DNA of 64,000 nt from Actinomadura sp. KC06. GTDB lineage: Bacteria; Actinomycetota; Actinomycetes; Streptosporangiales; Streptosporangiaceae. The notes beneath the pieces were generated by a model. It made no database searches. It was not told the DNA's origin and saw only the letters and a program-made list of their open reading frames with translations. The stretch's first letter is position 1, and each line of letters starts with the position of its first letter. The DNA lies in the NCBI RefSeq assembly GCF_004348735.1, contig NZ_SMKT01000006.1:1-64000 (forward strand). Direction: 5' to 3'. Both the position numbers and the translations under genes were made by a program. Positions 51,027 to 58,801 of the stretch are shown piece by piece.

Positions 51027-52247
51027 ATGCTGAGAGAGCTCGTGGCGGCCAGCCACCTGATGTCGATGGAGCAGCTGCCGGCCGCCGTGGCCCGGCACGC
51101 AGCGGACGCGGGCCTGCACGACGTGGTGATCTACATGGCGGACCTGCAGCAGACCGTGCTGCGCCTGCTCACCGGCAAGGGCGAGGACGCGGGGCAGGAC
51201 CCGGGGCCGGAAGCCGCCGACCTGAAGATCGACGGCACCATCGCGGGCCGGGCGTTCCAGACCGTGGAGCCGGTGACCGGCCAGGTGTTCGAGGACGGCA
51301 CCTGCCAGTACTGGATGCCGATCCTCGACGGGTCCGAGCGGATCGGGGTGCTCCGGGCCACCATCCGCCAGAACGACGACCGCGCCAAGGACGACGCCGA
51401 GTACCTGGCCGGCCTGGTCGCGCTGATGATCGTCAGCAAGGGGCCGTACAGCGACTCGCTCTCCCGGCTGGTGCGCACCAGGGAGATGACGGTGTCGGCG
51501 GAGATGCAGTGGCGGCTCCTCCCCCCGATGACCTTCGCCAACGATCAGGTCGTGATCGGCGCCGCGCTGGAACCGGCGTACAAGCTCGGCGGCGACACCT
51601 TCGACTACGCGCTGGCCGGCGACACCGTGCACCTGGCGATCTTCGACGCGATGGGGCACGACACCACCGCCGGGCTGACGTCCTGCCTCGCGACCGCCGC
51701 CTGCCGCAACAGCCGGCTCCACAAGGCGAACCTCGTCGAGACGGGGCGGGCGATCGAGCAGGTTCTGCTCGACCAGGACGGCGACGGACGGTTCGTCACC
51801 GCCGTCCTGATGGAGCTCGACCTCCTCTCGGGCGTCGTGTCGTGGATCTCGCACGGCCACCCCGCGCCGGTGGTCATCCGCGCGGGGCGCTGGGTGACCT
51901 CGCTGGAATGCCGTCCCGGCGCGCCGCTCGGCACGGGGCTCGGCGTGGACCCGGAGCTGTGCAGCGAGCAGCTCCAGCCCGGCGACCGGATCCTGCTCTA
52001 CACCGACGGCATCGTGGAGGCCCGCGACCCGGACAAGCGGGAGTTCGGCCTGGACCGGTTCACCGACTTCATCATCAAGCGCGAGGCCGACGGGCTGCCC
52101 GTCCCCGAGACGCTGCGGCGGCTCGTCCGCAGCATCCTCGAACACCACGAGGGACGCCTGGACGACGACGCCACCGTCCTCATCCTGGAATGGCACGGCC
52201 CGTCCGCGACCTCGAGGGACGCCATGGAACCGATGCAGCAGACCTGA
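51027..52247 (+). CDS. PP2C-type (SpoIIE) Ser/Thr phosphatase with a GAF-like sensor
   Basis: A 406-residue phosphatase. Residues 1-145 look like a GAF-type sensor. The SpoIIE domain begins near 165 with 'EMQWRLLPP', followed by 'LGGDTFDYAL', 'IFDAMGHDTTAGL' and 'ILLYTDGIVEARD...DDDATVLIL', which supply the metal-binding aspartates. Such enzymes dephosphorylate anti-anti-sigma factors (RsbU type). The genes lie 103 bases after the kinase. The transcript ends at a strong hairpin (52252-52290). Confidence 0.92.
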   Translation: MLRELVAASHLMSMEQLPAAVARHAADAGLHDVVIYMADLQQTVLRLLTGKGEDAGQDPGPEAADLKIDGTIAGRAFQTVEPVTGQVFEDGTCQYWMPILDGSERIGVLRATIRQNDDRAKDDAEYLAGLVALMIVSKGPYSDSLSRLVRTREMTVSAEMQWRLLPPMTFANDQVVIGAALEPAYKLGGDTFDYALAGDTVHLAIFDAMGHDTTAGLTSCLATAACRNSRLHKANLVETGRAIEQVLLDQDGDGRFVTAVLMELDLLSGVVSWISHGHPAPVVIRAGRWVTSLECRPGAPLGTGLGVDPELCSEQLQPGDRILLYTDGIVEARDPDKREFGLDRFTDFIIKREADGLPVPETLRRLVRSILEHHEGRLDDDATVLILEWHGPSATSRDAMEPMQQT

Positions 52248-52251
52248 CGCC

Positions 52252-52290
52252 GAACGCCGGGCACCCCCGCGACGGGGATGCCCGGCGTTC
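52252..52290. terminator. Strong bidirectional hairpin terminator
   Basis: GAACGCCGGGCA (52252-52263) pairs perfectly with TGCCCGGCGTTC (52279-52290), and an inner CCCC/GGGG extends the helix. It lies exactly between the convergent stops of the SpoIIE gene (52247) and the M50 peptidase gene (52303), so it can end both transcripts. There is no T-tract, as is usual here. Confidence 0.85.
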
Positions 52291-52302
52291 GTCCGGGCGT
52301 GA

Positions 52303-53649
52303 TCAGGGACCGGTCATCGACCCGGGCGCGGGGCCCTGCACGTACCGGACGGCCCACCGCACGAGCCCGCGGCCCACCCCGTACAGGATCAGCGCGACAC
52401 CGGCCAGCGGCAGCACGAGCAGGACGATCTGCAGCCCGGAGGTGACGAGCTCGAGCACCCCGGCGCCGTGCGCGGCCTCGGACGCGAGCCGCCGCATCAT
52501 CCACCAGTCCTTGGCGACCAGCTCGGGGACCTGGCTGAGGATGAGGCCGATCTGGAAGACGAGCACCGGTATGACGGTCAGCACCCAGAGCGTGACGAAG
52601 ATCTGCGGCCAGCGCTTGAGGTCGTCCAGCTGCGCGTCGCGGGGGCGGCGCAGCAGCGTCCGGCGCAGGATCGGCCCGATGTACTTGAACAGGTCGGGGA
52701 TGCCGATCAGGTCGGACATGATGTAGTACCCGTCGAACCGCAGCGTCGGCAGGAGCTGCTGGAACATCTGCAGGTTGACGTACAGGACGGTGACGAGCAG
52801 CGGCTCGAACCCCGTCTGGTGGTACGCCAGCGCCAGCCCGACGATGAAGATCGCGTTGAAGTAGACGCCGGCGAGGTCGGCGCGGAGCCGCCCGCCGCGG
52901 CCGAGCCGGTACGACTCGGTGATGTCGGTGTAGAACGCCGGCCAGACGAGGTAGATGCCGCAGCCCATGACGCCGGGCCGGACGCCGCCGTACCGGCAGG
53001 CGCTGGCGTGCCCGAACTCGTGGAACGCGACCGACGCGACACCGAGCGCCATGACCAGCAGGATGCTGACCGGGTTGAGGATCGTGGCCGCGAACGCGTC
53101 CGCCACCGACCCGGTGGTGAGCATCCACGCCTCGCCGGCCACGAACGCGGCGAGCATCAGCGCCAGCACCACCGGCCGGAACAGCCAGGCGAACAGGCCG
53201 CCGACGAACCAGGTGAACGACTCGGGGAACACCGCGATCCGCCACTTCAGCGCGAGGAACGGGTCGGCCTTGACCGACGTGGGCTCCGTGCCGTCGCTGT
53301 AGGTGGTGACGCCGAGCGGGGCGAGCTTTTGGTCGGCCAGGTAGACGATCTGCTCCGCGGTGAGCCGCGCGCCCGCCTCCTCGCTGACCGTCCCGGCGAC
53401 CCGGTCGAGGGCCTGCGCGACGTCGGCGCCCGCGAGCTCGCGGTGCTCCCGCAGCGCCTTGGCGACGATGTACAGCAGCGGCGGCAGCCGGACGAGCTGG
53501 CCGTTCGGCAGCCGGACGAGCTGAGGCGGCTCCCGGTATCCGGAGTTCTTGAACTCGCCGAGGAGTTCCGCGCCGTCGACGAGCCTGGGCAGGGTGAGGG
53601 CCGCGGGCGGGCCGGCGCCGTCCACGGACGGTGTGGTGGGGGTGCCCAT
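52303..53649 (-). CDS. Membrane M50-type zinc metallopeptidase of a RiPP-like peptide locus
   Basis: A 448-residue polytopic membrane protein of the 'putative peptide zinc metalloprotease' group (YydH-like). The zinc site HEFGH is at 210-214 and the third ligand, Asp306, is in LRFDGYY, typical of site-2 protease relatives. Helices surround it (about 145-175, 190-208, 260-280, 355-380 and 415-440). Residues 20-115 before the first helix look like a small winged-helix domain ('YREPPQLVRLPNGQLVRLPPLLYIVAKAL'), resembling PqqD-like precursor-binding domains (inference). Its ATG overlaps the stop of the small peptide gene (TGATG), so peptide and peptidase are coupled; it may mature or export those peptides. 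Confidence 0.85.
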   Translation of the reverse strand: MGTPTTPSVDGAGPPAALTLPRLVDGAELLGEFKNSGYREPPQLVRLPNGQLVRLPPLLYIVAKALREHRELAGADVAQALDRVAGTVSEEAGARLTAEQIVYLADQKLAPLGVTTYSDGTEPTSVKADPFLALKWRIAVFPESFTWFVGGLFAWLFRPVVLALMLAAFVAGEAWMLTTGSVADAFAATILNPVSILLVMALGVASVAFHEFGHASACRYGGVRPGVMGCGIYLVWPAFYTDITESYRLGRGGRLRADLAGVYFNAIFIVGLALAYHQTGFEPLLVTVLYVNLQMFQQLLPTLRFDGYYIMSDLIGIPDLFKYIGPILRRTLLRRPRDAQLDDLKRWPQIFVTLWVLTVIPVLVFQIGLILSQVPELVAKDWWMMRRLASEAAHGAGVLELVTSGLQIVLLVLPLAGVALILYGVGRGLVRWAVRYVQGPAPGSMTGP

Positions 53650-53900
53650 CAGTGCTGCTGGACGACGGTGCCGGGAACGCAGGTCAGGGAAGAGTACGGC
53701 GCCTGCGCGAACAGGCCCGTGCCGAGAAGGCCGGCGGTGCCGGGGGAGTGCGTCGCCTGGCAGGCGTACACGATCGTGGTGCTGCCGTCGTCGCCGCCGA
53801 GCGGCACGGCGGCGGACAGCAGGAGCCGCCCGGGGAGGACCTCGGGGACGAGCCGGTCCAGGTCCGCGTAGCTGACGGTATGAGGGTGCGTTTCGCTCAT
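53649..53900 (-). CDS. Small Cys-containing peptide, RiPP-like precursor 2
   Basis: An 83-residue peptide. The leader-like part HTVSYADLDRLVPEVLPGR is clearly shared with the peptide at 54000-54305 (SYxELDKLxxEVLPxR). The rest has Cys47 and Cys74 in YACQATHSP and SSLTCVPGTVV, again matched in the paralogue. Hydrophobic, Gly-rich sequence lies between the two Cys. No signal peptide. The start ATG 53900 was chosen by alignment to the paralogue. It is translationally coupled to the M50 peptidase (TGATG) and follows a double hairpin. Likely a modified or processed peptide. Confidence 0.75.
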   Translation of the reverse strand: MSETHPHTVSYADLDRLVPEVLPGRLLLSAAVPLGGDDGSTTIVYACQATHSPGTAGLLGTGLFAQAPYSSLTCVPGTVVQQH

Positions 53901-53930
53901 CGGTTCGCTTTCGCTTTGTCCGGAAAGAGG

Positions 53931-53983
53931 GGGAAGGGCTGGCGGGAGAACGCCAGCCCTTCCCAAGCGGGCCGAGGCCCGCT
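53931..53983 (-). terminator. Double hairpin between the two peptide genes, likely attenuator
   Basis: On the minus strand AGCGGGCC-TC-GGCCCGCT (53983-53966, 8-bp arms) is followed two bases later by a perfect 14-bp stem, GGGAAGGGCTGGCG with CGCCAGCCCTTCCC (53964-53931, 6-base loop), then CCTCTTTCC. This sits between precursor 1 (stop 54000) and precursor 2 (start 53900). Such partial terminators commonly let a precursor gene be expressed more strongly than the enzymes behind it, and the stem would also protect the upstream mRNA. Confidence 0.75.
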
Positions 53984-53999
53984 GTTACGCCGTGCCGGA

Positions 54000-54305
54000 T
54001 CAGTGGTCCGACGCGACCACCGTGCTGCTGGCGCAGGTGAACGAGGAGGTCGGGTTGTTGGAGCTGAGCCCCAGCGCGCCGACGAGCCCGCCCTGCGGGT
54101 TGTTGTTGACCGCCTGGCAGTTCGGCACGACCGCGGTGGTGCCGCTGTCGCTGCCGCCGTGGCCGTGGCCGTGGCCGTGGTTGAGGTTGAAGTTCTCGTT
54201 CTCGTTGTCGTCGCCGCCACCGACGAGGAGGGTGGACAGAACGGCGCGCTCCGGCAGGACCTCGCCGGTCAGCTTGTCCAGCTCGCTGTAGCTGAAGGAC
54301 TTCAT
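54000..54305 (-). CDS. Small Cys-containing peptide with His-Gly repeat, RiPP-like precursor 1
   Basis: A 101-residue peptide, paralogous to the one at 53649-53900. The leader is MKSFSYSELDKLTGEVLPER. After an acidic Asn-rich stretch (DDNENENFNLN) comes HGHGHGHGG (43-51), a likely metal-binding patch absent from the paralogue. The C-terminal part has Cys63 (VPNCQAVNNNPQGGLVG) and Cys91 (SSFTCASSTVVASDH), spaced 28 residues apart versus 27 in the paralogue. ATG 54305 with AAAAGGAACC upstream. A promoter-like element is 91 bases upstream. First gene of the three-gene unit. Confidence 0.75.
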   Translation of the reverse strand: MKSFSYSELDKLTGEVLPERAVLSTLLVGGGDDNENENFNLNHGHGHGHGGSDSGTTAVVPNCQAVNNNPQGGLVGALGLSSNNPTSSFTCASSTVVASDH

Positions 54306-54395
54306 GTGGTTCCTTTTCTCCCTTGTCACGCCCGGTTCTCAAGGTGGATACCGGATGTCCCTTTCCACGCCTCAGGTCGAGGCGAGGTAGCTCTA

Positions 54396-54425
54396 CGTAT
54401 AGCAGATGTCACTGACAGTGGCCAA
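54396..54425 (-). promoter_or_regulatory. Candidate promoter of the peptide-peptidase operon
   Basis: On the minus strand TTGGCC (54425-54420), 18 bases, then TATACG (54401-54396). Both hexamers are close to the housekeeping consensus, and the region is locally AT-rich. The start site would lie near 54388, giving a leader of about 83 bases to ATG 54305. Confidence 0.5.
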
Positions 54426-54606
54426 GTAAGGCCCCGCCAGGCCCGCCGTGGCGCCCGGCAGTCCGGGGGCGGCACGGGCGCACGGCCTGCAAGGGGCGCT
54501 GACCAGGAAGGACAGAAAATGGCCGGCGACCTAGTCGACCTTCTCGGATACCGAGCCTGACCATGTCTTGACGATTCGGCCCGTCCGGACGGGTAGGCGA
54601 GCCGAC

Positions 54607-55575
54607 ATGGAATTCGGATACACACTGCTCTGCGAGCAGACGCCGCCCAAGCAACTCGTCGCCGACCTGGTGGAGGCGGAGGAGGCCGGCTTCGGCTACT
54701 CGGTCATCTCCGATCACTATTTCCCGTGGCTGGAGGACCAGGGCCACTCGGCCTACGCCTGGTCGGTGCTCGGCGCGCTCGCCCAGGCCACCCACCGCAT
54801 CCCGCTGATGACGTTCGTGACCTGCCCGATCATGCGCTACCACCCGGCGGTGGTGGCGCAGAAGGCCGCCACGATGGGCGTCCTGTCCGACGGCCGGTTC
54901 ACGCTCGGCCTCGGCTCGGGCGAGAACCTGAACGAGCACGTCGTCGGCCGCGGCTGGCCCTCGGTGGACGTCCGGCACGAGATGTTCGAGGAGGCCGTCG
55001 AGATCATCAGGGCGCTGTTCGGCGGCGACTACGTCAACTACCGCGGCCGGCACTTCACCGTCGACTCCGCGAAACTGTACGACCTGCCCGACCGCCCCGT
55101 CCCGATCGGCATGGCCGCCTACGGCCCCCGCGCCGGCCGCCTCGCCGCCCGCCACGCCGACCTCCTCATCTCAGACCAGCCCGTGGGCAACGTCGTCGAC
55201 CTCTTCCACAAGGAGGGCGGCGCAGGCAAACCCGTCTACGGCCAGATCCCCGTCGCTTACGGCGACGACTACGACGAGTGCGTCCAGCGCGCCCACCGCA
55301 TCTGGAGGTTCTCGGCCCCCGCCTGGAAGGTGATGGCCGAACTCCCAGGCCCGGTCAACTTCGAGGCCGCCGCCGGGACCGTCCGTCCCGAAGACGTCGC
55401 CAAGTCGGTCCCCTGCGGCAACAACGTGGACGACTACGTCCAGGCCGTCCAGCAGTGGGCCGACGCAGGCTTCACCCACATCTCCTTCTGCCAATCGGGC
55501 CCAGACCACCAAAAAGACTTCCGCACCTGGGCCGAAGCAGACCTCCTCCCCACCCTCCGCCAACACTTCCCCTAG
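54607..55575 (+). CDS. F420-dependent LLM-class oxidoreductase
   Basis: A 322-residue enzyme of the luciferase-like/F420-dependent glucose-6-phosphate dehydrogenase-like group. The N-terminus 'MEFGYTLLCEQTPPKQLVADLVEAEEAGFGYSVISDHYFPW' and the block 'GRFTLGLGSGENLNEHVVG' are typical. Such enzymes use coenzyme F420 for hydride transfer; the substrate is not predictable. ATG 54607 gives the family N-terminus; no strong ribosome site is seen. It is divergent from the peptide operon, 301 bases away. The last 150 codons use mostly C-ending codons. Confidence 0.88.
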   Translation: MEFGYTLLCEQTPPKQLVADLVEAEEAGFGYSVISDHYFPWLEDQGHSAYAWSVLGALAQATHRIPLMTFVTCPIMRYHPAVVAQKAATMGVLSDGRFTLGLGSGENLNEHVVGRGWPSVDVRHEMFEEAVEIIRALFGGDYVNYRGRHFTVDSAKLYDLPDRPVPIGMAAYGPRAGRLAARHADLLISDQPVGNVVDLFHKEGGAGKPVYGQIPVAYGDDYDECVQRAHRIWRFSAPAWKVMAELPGPVNFEAAAGTVRPEDVAKSVPCGNNVDDYVQAVQQWADAGFTHISFCQSGPDHQKDFRTWAEADLLPTLRQHFP

Positions 55576-55883
55576 ACACGCCAAGCGCCGTCAAGGCCTG
55601 CGAACCGCCCTCACCGCCGGGATTGGCCGAGGGGCTAACTGCGTGTCGCTGGCGCAGGTGGACGTCGACGACCCGGACGGCCCGCGGGCGATGCCGTGGA
55701 TGACGGCCAGGCAGGCGCTGAACGCGAGCGGGGCGGGTGACGCCGCGTCACCGGCCGTGTCGCCTTTATTGCATTGATTGTCAATGCTTGCGGCTTCGAT
55801 GGCGGGAACAGTAGTTTCTTCGGCGGGCGGGAGTGCCGCGCCCTGCGCTCGATCACAGGGTGTCGCGGTCGGCTGGGGAGCGC
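55576..55883. other. 308-base intergenic region, with a possible 44-codon ORF
   Basis: Little is certain here. GTG 55643, with GAGGGG eight bases upstream, opens a 44-residue frame ending at 55777 (VSLAQVDVDDPDGPRAMPWM...); it has protein-like acidic composition, but no recognisable family, and may be a remnant. The end, 55765-55800, is AT-rich (TTTATTGCATTGATTGTCAA) and probably contains the promoter of the esterase at 55884. Confidence 0.35.
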
Positions 55884-57107
55884 ATGAAGAAACGTACGGA
55901 CAGGAAGATCGCCATCGCGGGGACGGCGGCGGCGGTCGTGCTGTTGCCCGCCGTCATGGTCGGCCTCGCGCAGGCGGGCGTCGGCGTGCCGAAGGAGCGG
56001 TCGGAGGGCCGGGGGAACGCCGAGCCGGTCCCGTCCTTCGGGCCCCCGACCAAGCCCGGGTCCACCCCTTCGCCGAAGCTGCCCCGCGTCCCGCCGGGCA
56101 CCAACCCGTTCAAGACGGGCGACGGGTCGCCCAGCCCCGACGACCCCGACACCAACGCGGCCGGTCGCGCCACGAGGCCGCGTCTGCCGGGCGGGGCCGG
56201 GTCCGGCGGGTACCTCAAGGCGCCCGACGGTGCCGCCATCAGCAGCGTCAAGAGGCTGAGCGCGCGGCAGTTCGACGTCACGATCGCGTCCCCGGCGCTG
56301 GGCGCCAAGGTGAAGACGCGCGTCATGGTCCCGAAGGGATGGACGGCGAGGAGCAGCAGGTCGTGGCCCGTCGTGTACGCCTACCACGGCGGCAACGACA
56401 CCTACGGATCCTGGACGCACGACTCCGACATCGAGAAGACCGCGGGCTCGTACGACGTGATGGTCGTCATGCCCGAAGGCGGCTTCAAAGGCTCGTACAC
56501 GAACTGGTGGAACGGCGGCAAGGGCGGCATCCCGGAATGGGAGACCTTCCACATCGACGAGGTCATTCCGTTGATGGAACGCAATTTCGGCGCCGGGTCG
56601 ATGCGCGCCGCGATCGGGCTGTCGTCCGGCGGGCAGGGCGCCATCACCTATGCCGAACGACGTCCCGGGGTTTTCAGGTACGCCGCGTCCTACAGCGGGT
56701 CGCTCAACATCACCGCGCCCGGCATGCCCGCCATCCTGACGTCGATGAACCGGGAGGCGGGCACCGCGATCTGGGGCGACCCGATCACCGCGCGGGAGAA
56801 CTGGCGGGCGCACGACGCGACTGTGATGGTGTCGAAGCTGAAAGGCACCGGCGTCTACGTCTCGTCCGGCAACGGGCAGCCCGGCCCCTACGACGACCCC
56901 AACACTGTGCCGTGGCATGCGGGACGCATCGGCGAGCAGCTCGCCGGGGTGATGACGACGAACTTCGTCCGGGCCGCCAGGGAAGCGGGCGTCCCCGTCA
57001 CCGCGAGCCTCTACGGGCCAGGCATGCACAACTGGAAGTACTGGCAGCGCGAGCTGGACCGGAGCTGGCCCGCCATCGCCGCCGCCATCGGCGCCCGCAA
57101 GTCCTGA
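55884..57107 (+). CDS. Secreted esterase with antigen-85-like alpha/beta fold
   Basis: A 407-residue exported protein. A basic start (MKKRTDRK) and hydrophobic core (9-28) form a signal peptide with a cleavage-like AQA. A Pro-rich linker (45-105) leads to a PF00756 esterase domain: 'VVYAYHGGNDTYGSW', nucleophile Ser248 in GLSSGGQGA, and His in PGMHNWKYW near the C-terminus. Related proteins include mycolyltransferases, but the wider family also covers feruloyl and acyl esterases; I see no other mycolate genes. ATG 55884 follows GGGGAG. Confidence 0.88.
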   Translation: MKKRTDRKIAIAGTAAAVVLLPAVMVGLAQAGVGVPKERSEGRGNAEPVPSFGPPTKPGSTPSPKLPRVPPGTNPFKTGDGSPSPDDPDTNAAGRATRPRLPGGAGSGGYLKAPDGAAISSVKRLSARQFDVTIASPALGAKVKTRVMVPKGWTARSSRSWPVVYAYHGGNDTYGSWTHDSDIEKTAGSYDVMVVMPEGGFKGSYTNWWNGGKGGIPEWETFHIDEVIPLMERNFGAGSMRAAIGLSSGGQGAITYAERRPGVFRYAASYSGSLNITAPGMPAILTSMNREAGTAIWGDPITARENWRAHDATVMVSKLKGTGVYVSSGNGQPGPYDDPNTVPWHAGRIGEQLAGVMTTNFVRAAREAGVPVTASLYGPGMHNWKYWQRELDRSWPAIAAAIGARKS

Positions 57108-57156
57108 CCTGCCGAATGGCCGAATCGCGAGCGCCGACCCCCCGCGCCCTGTGACG

Positions 57157-58152
57157 ATGGACGGCATGACGGGTAGTGATGGTGCGGCTCTCGCCGGTGA
57201 TCTGCCCCCTTTGCTGTCGGCCGCGTCGTCGCCGGCGTGGCTCGGCGAGGTGCGCGCGCAGCGGACCCACCCGCTCGTGCTCTGGTACGGGCCCACGTAC
57301 GGAGTGATGGAACGGGTCCACGGCGGCTGGATGATGTCGGGGATGGAGCGGATGACGCCGCAGGACGCCCGCGACTCCCTCGCCTGGTGGTTCCGGAACA
57401 TGGCCCGGACCGCCACCGCGTCCTCAGCCGCCGACCGCGACGAATACCGGGAAGGGGCCGCACGCCTCGAACGCGGTCGTCCGGACGAGCTGACCGTCGC
57501 CGGGCGCGTGTTCCGCGTCGTCCGCGCCGACCGGTTCTGCCGCTTCGGGGTGGACGGCCCCGAGCCGCCCCGCCCCACCGACCCCGACGACCTGCCCGAG
57601 CCACGCACGCGCCGCGACGCCCACCGGTTCGACCACGGGCTGCTCCCGCCCGCGCTAGCGCCCGGATCGCCGGAACTGCTCGGGGAACGGTGGGAGAACG
57701 TCCCCGAAGGGCCGATCGTCCCGCCCGAGGTGACCCGCGACGCCCGCCGCGCGCTCGCCACCCATCCGCGCGTCGCCCGGCTCGCCGCCCGGTTCGCCGC
57801 CGCCGAGAAGGAGAACGGGACGTGGCCGCCGCACGGCCCGTTCCTGCACAGCCCCGCCTGCGTCCGCGACCACCTGGCCGCCTACTTCGACACGATCGTG
57901 CCGATGATGCTGCCGTCGTCGCCGGACGTCCTCGCCGAGTACCGGGCCGCCGCCGGCCTGCTCCGCGACGGGACGCGCCGCGCCGAGGTCACCGTCCTCG
58001 GACGCCGGTTCCGCGTCATCCGCTTCGAGTACGTCGTCCGGGTCGGGCCGGACGGGCCCGAGCGCCCGCGCCCGTCCGACCACGACCCCGAAGAGCCCTT
58101 CACCTCCGACCCCGAGGAAGCGCACGGCCTGGGGATCACCGACGACGAGTGA
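57157..58152 (+). CDS. DUF5954 family protein with two repeated domains
   Basis: A 331-residue cytoplasmic protein made of two similar halves. Each has an LxVxGRxFRVxRxERxxRxGxDGPExPRPxDxDP-like unit: 'RVFRVVRADRFCRFGVDGPEPPRPTDPDD' (second part of half one) and 'RRFRVIRFEYVVRVGPDGPERPRPSDHDPEE' (half two), and matching upstream helices. This is the DUF5954 family, found in actinobacteria; function unknown. ATG 57157 is preferred, GTG 57151 is possible. It follows the esterase by 49 bases. Confidence 0.8.
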   Translation: MDGMTGSDGAALAGDLPPLLSAASSPAWLGEVRAQRTHPLVLWYGPTYGVMERVHGGWMMSGMERMTPQDARDSLAWWFRNMARTATASSAADRDEYREGAARLERGRPDELTVAGRVFRVVRADRFCRFGVDGPEPPRPTDPDDLPEPRTRRDAHRFDHGLLPPALAPGSPELLGERWENVPEGPIVPPEVTRDARRALATHPRVARLAARFAAAEKENGTWPPHGPFLHSPACVRDHLAAYFDTIVPMMLPSSPDVLAEYRAAAGLLRDGTRRAEVTVLGRRFRVIRFEYVVRVGPDGPERPRPSDHDPEEPFTSDPEEAHGLGITDDE

Positions 58153-58173
58153 GCGCACGGCCGCGGCGGTAGC

Positions 58174-58737
58174 GTGGCGGCGGTGAAGGGATTCGCGCGG
58201 CGGGAGTTCCAGCTCGTGCTGCTCCGCCGGATGGCCGACTACCAGCCCGGCCTCGTCGAGGACGCGATGCGCGCGCTGGACGCGTCCCGCACCGAGATGC
58301 GGGAGGTCAACGCCCGCTGGCAGCGCATCCTCCGGTCGCGGACGTTCCCGCGCGGGCAGCGCCGCTACGAGGCCGTCCTCGGCCCGCCCGGCGCCGTCGA
58401 GCAGCGGAGCATCGGCGACGTGACCTGCGAGATCGCCTGGTGGACGGGGCTTTCGCTGTGGCCGGGCCTGCGCTTCGAGATCATGATGGCCCCGGACGGC
58501 TCCGTCGCGCACGAATGGCTCGTCCGCGACGACGGCGTCCCCATGCCGCGCCTCGACGGCGTCGACGACCTCGTCCCGTGGTCCTGCGTCGTCGGCGACG
58601 TCGCCGCACGCTTCGGAACCGTCGCCCACCAGGACGGCGACGCCCCCAGCCGCTGGCACGCCACCCTCACCACGCCCGACGGTACGTTCGCGGCCCATTT
58701 CGTCTGGGGCCTGCTCCAAACGGTCGACAGCGTCTGA
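58174..58737 (+). CDS. Conserved hypothetical protein
   Basis: A 187-residue protein with no signal peptide or membrane segment. It begins 'VKGFARREFQLVLLRRMADYQPGLVEDAMRALD' and has a beta-rich second half with 'EIAWWTGLSLWPGLRFEIMMAPDGSV'. No domain is recognised. GTG 58174 is given as the start, with GTG 58183 giving a three-residue shorter protein. It is 21 bases after the DUF5954 gene and probably in the same transcript. Confidence 0.65.
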   Translation: MAAVKGFARREFQLVLLRRMADYQPGLVEDAMRALDASRTEMREVNARWQRILRSRTFPRGQRRYEAVLGPPGAVEQRSIGDVTCEIAWWTGLSLWPGLRFEIMMAPDGSVAHEWLVRDDGVPMPRLDGVDDLVPWSCVVGDVAARFGTVAHQDGDAPSRWHATLTTPDGTFAAHFVWGLLQTVDSV

Positions 58738-58801
58738 ACATTGGGCACGTTTTGGCGGTTCGCGGCAAAGGAGATTGCGCGGCCGTTCCTACCGTGGAGG
58801 A

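Noticed and set aside
55608..55660. tRNA-Ser/Leu-like start GGGATTGGCCGAGGGGCTAA
   Set aside because: The D-arm resemblance is not followed by an anticodon arm, T-arm (GTTCGA) or acceptor pairing.
55884..57107. Mycolyltransferase (antigen 85) as a specific function
   Set aside because: Only the fold-level match and Ser nucleophile are visible; no mycolic-acid genes are in the window and the family is broad.
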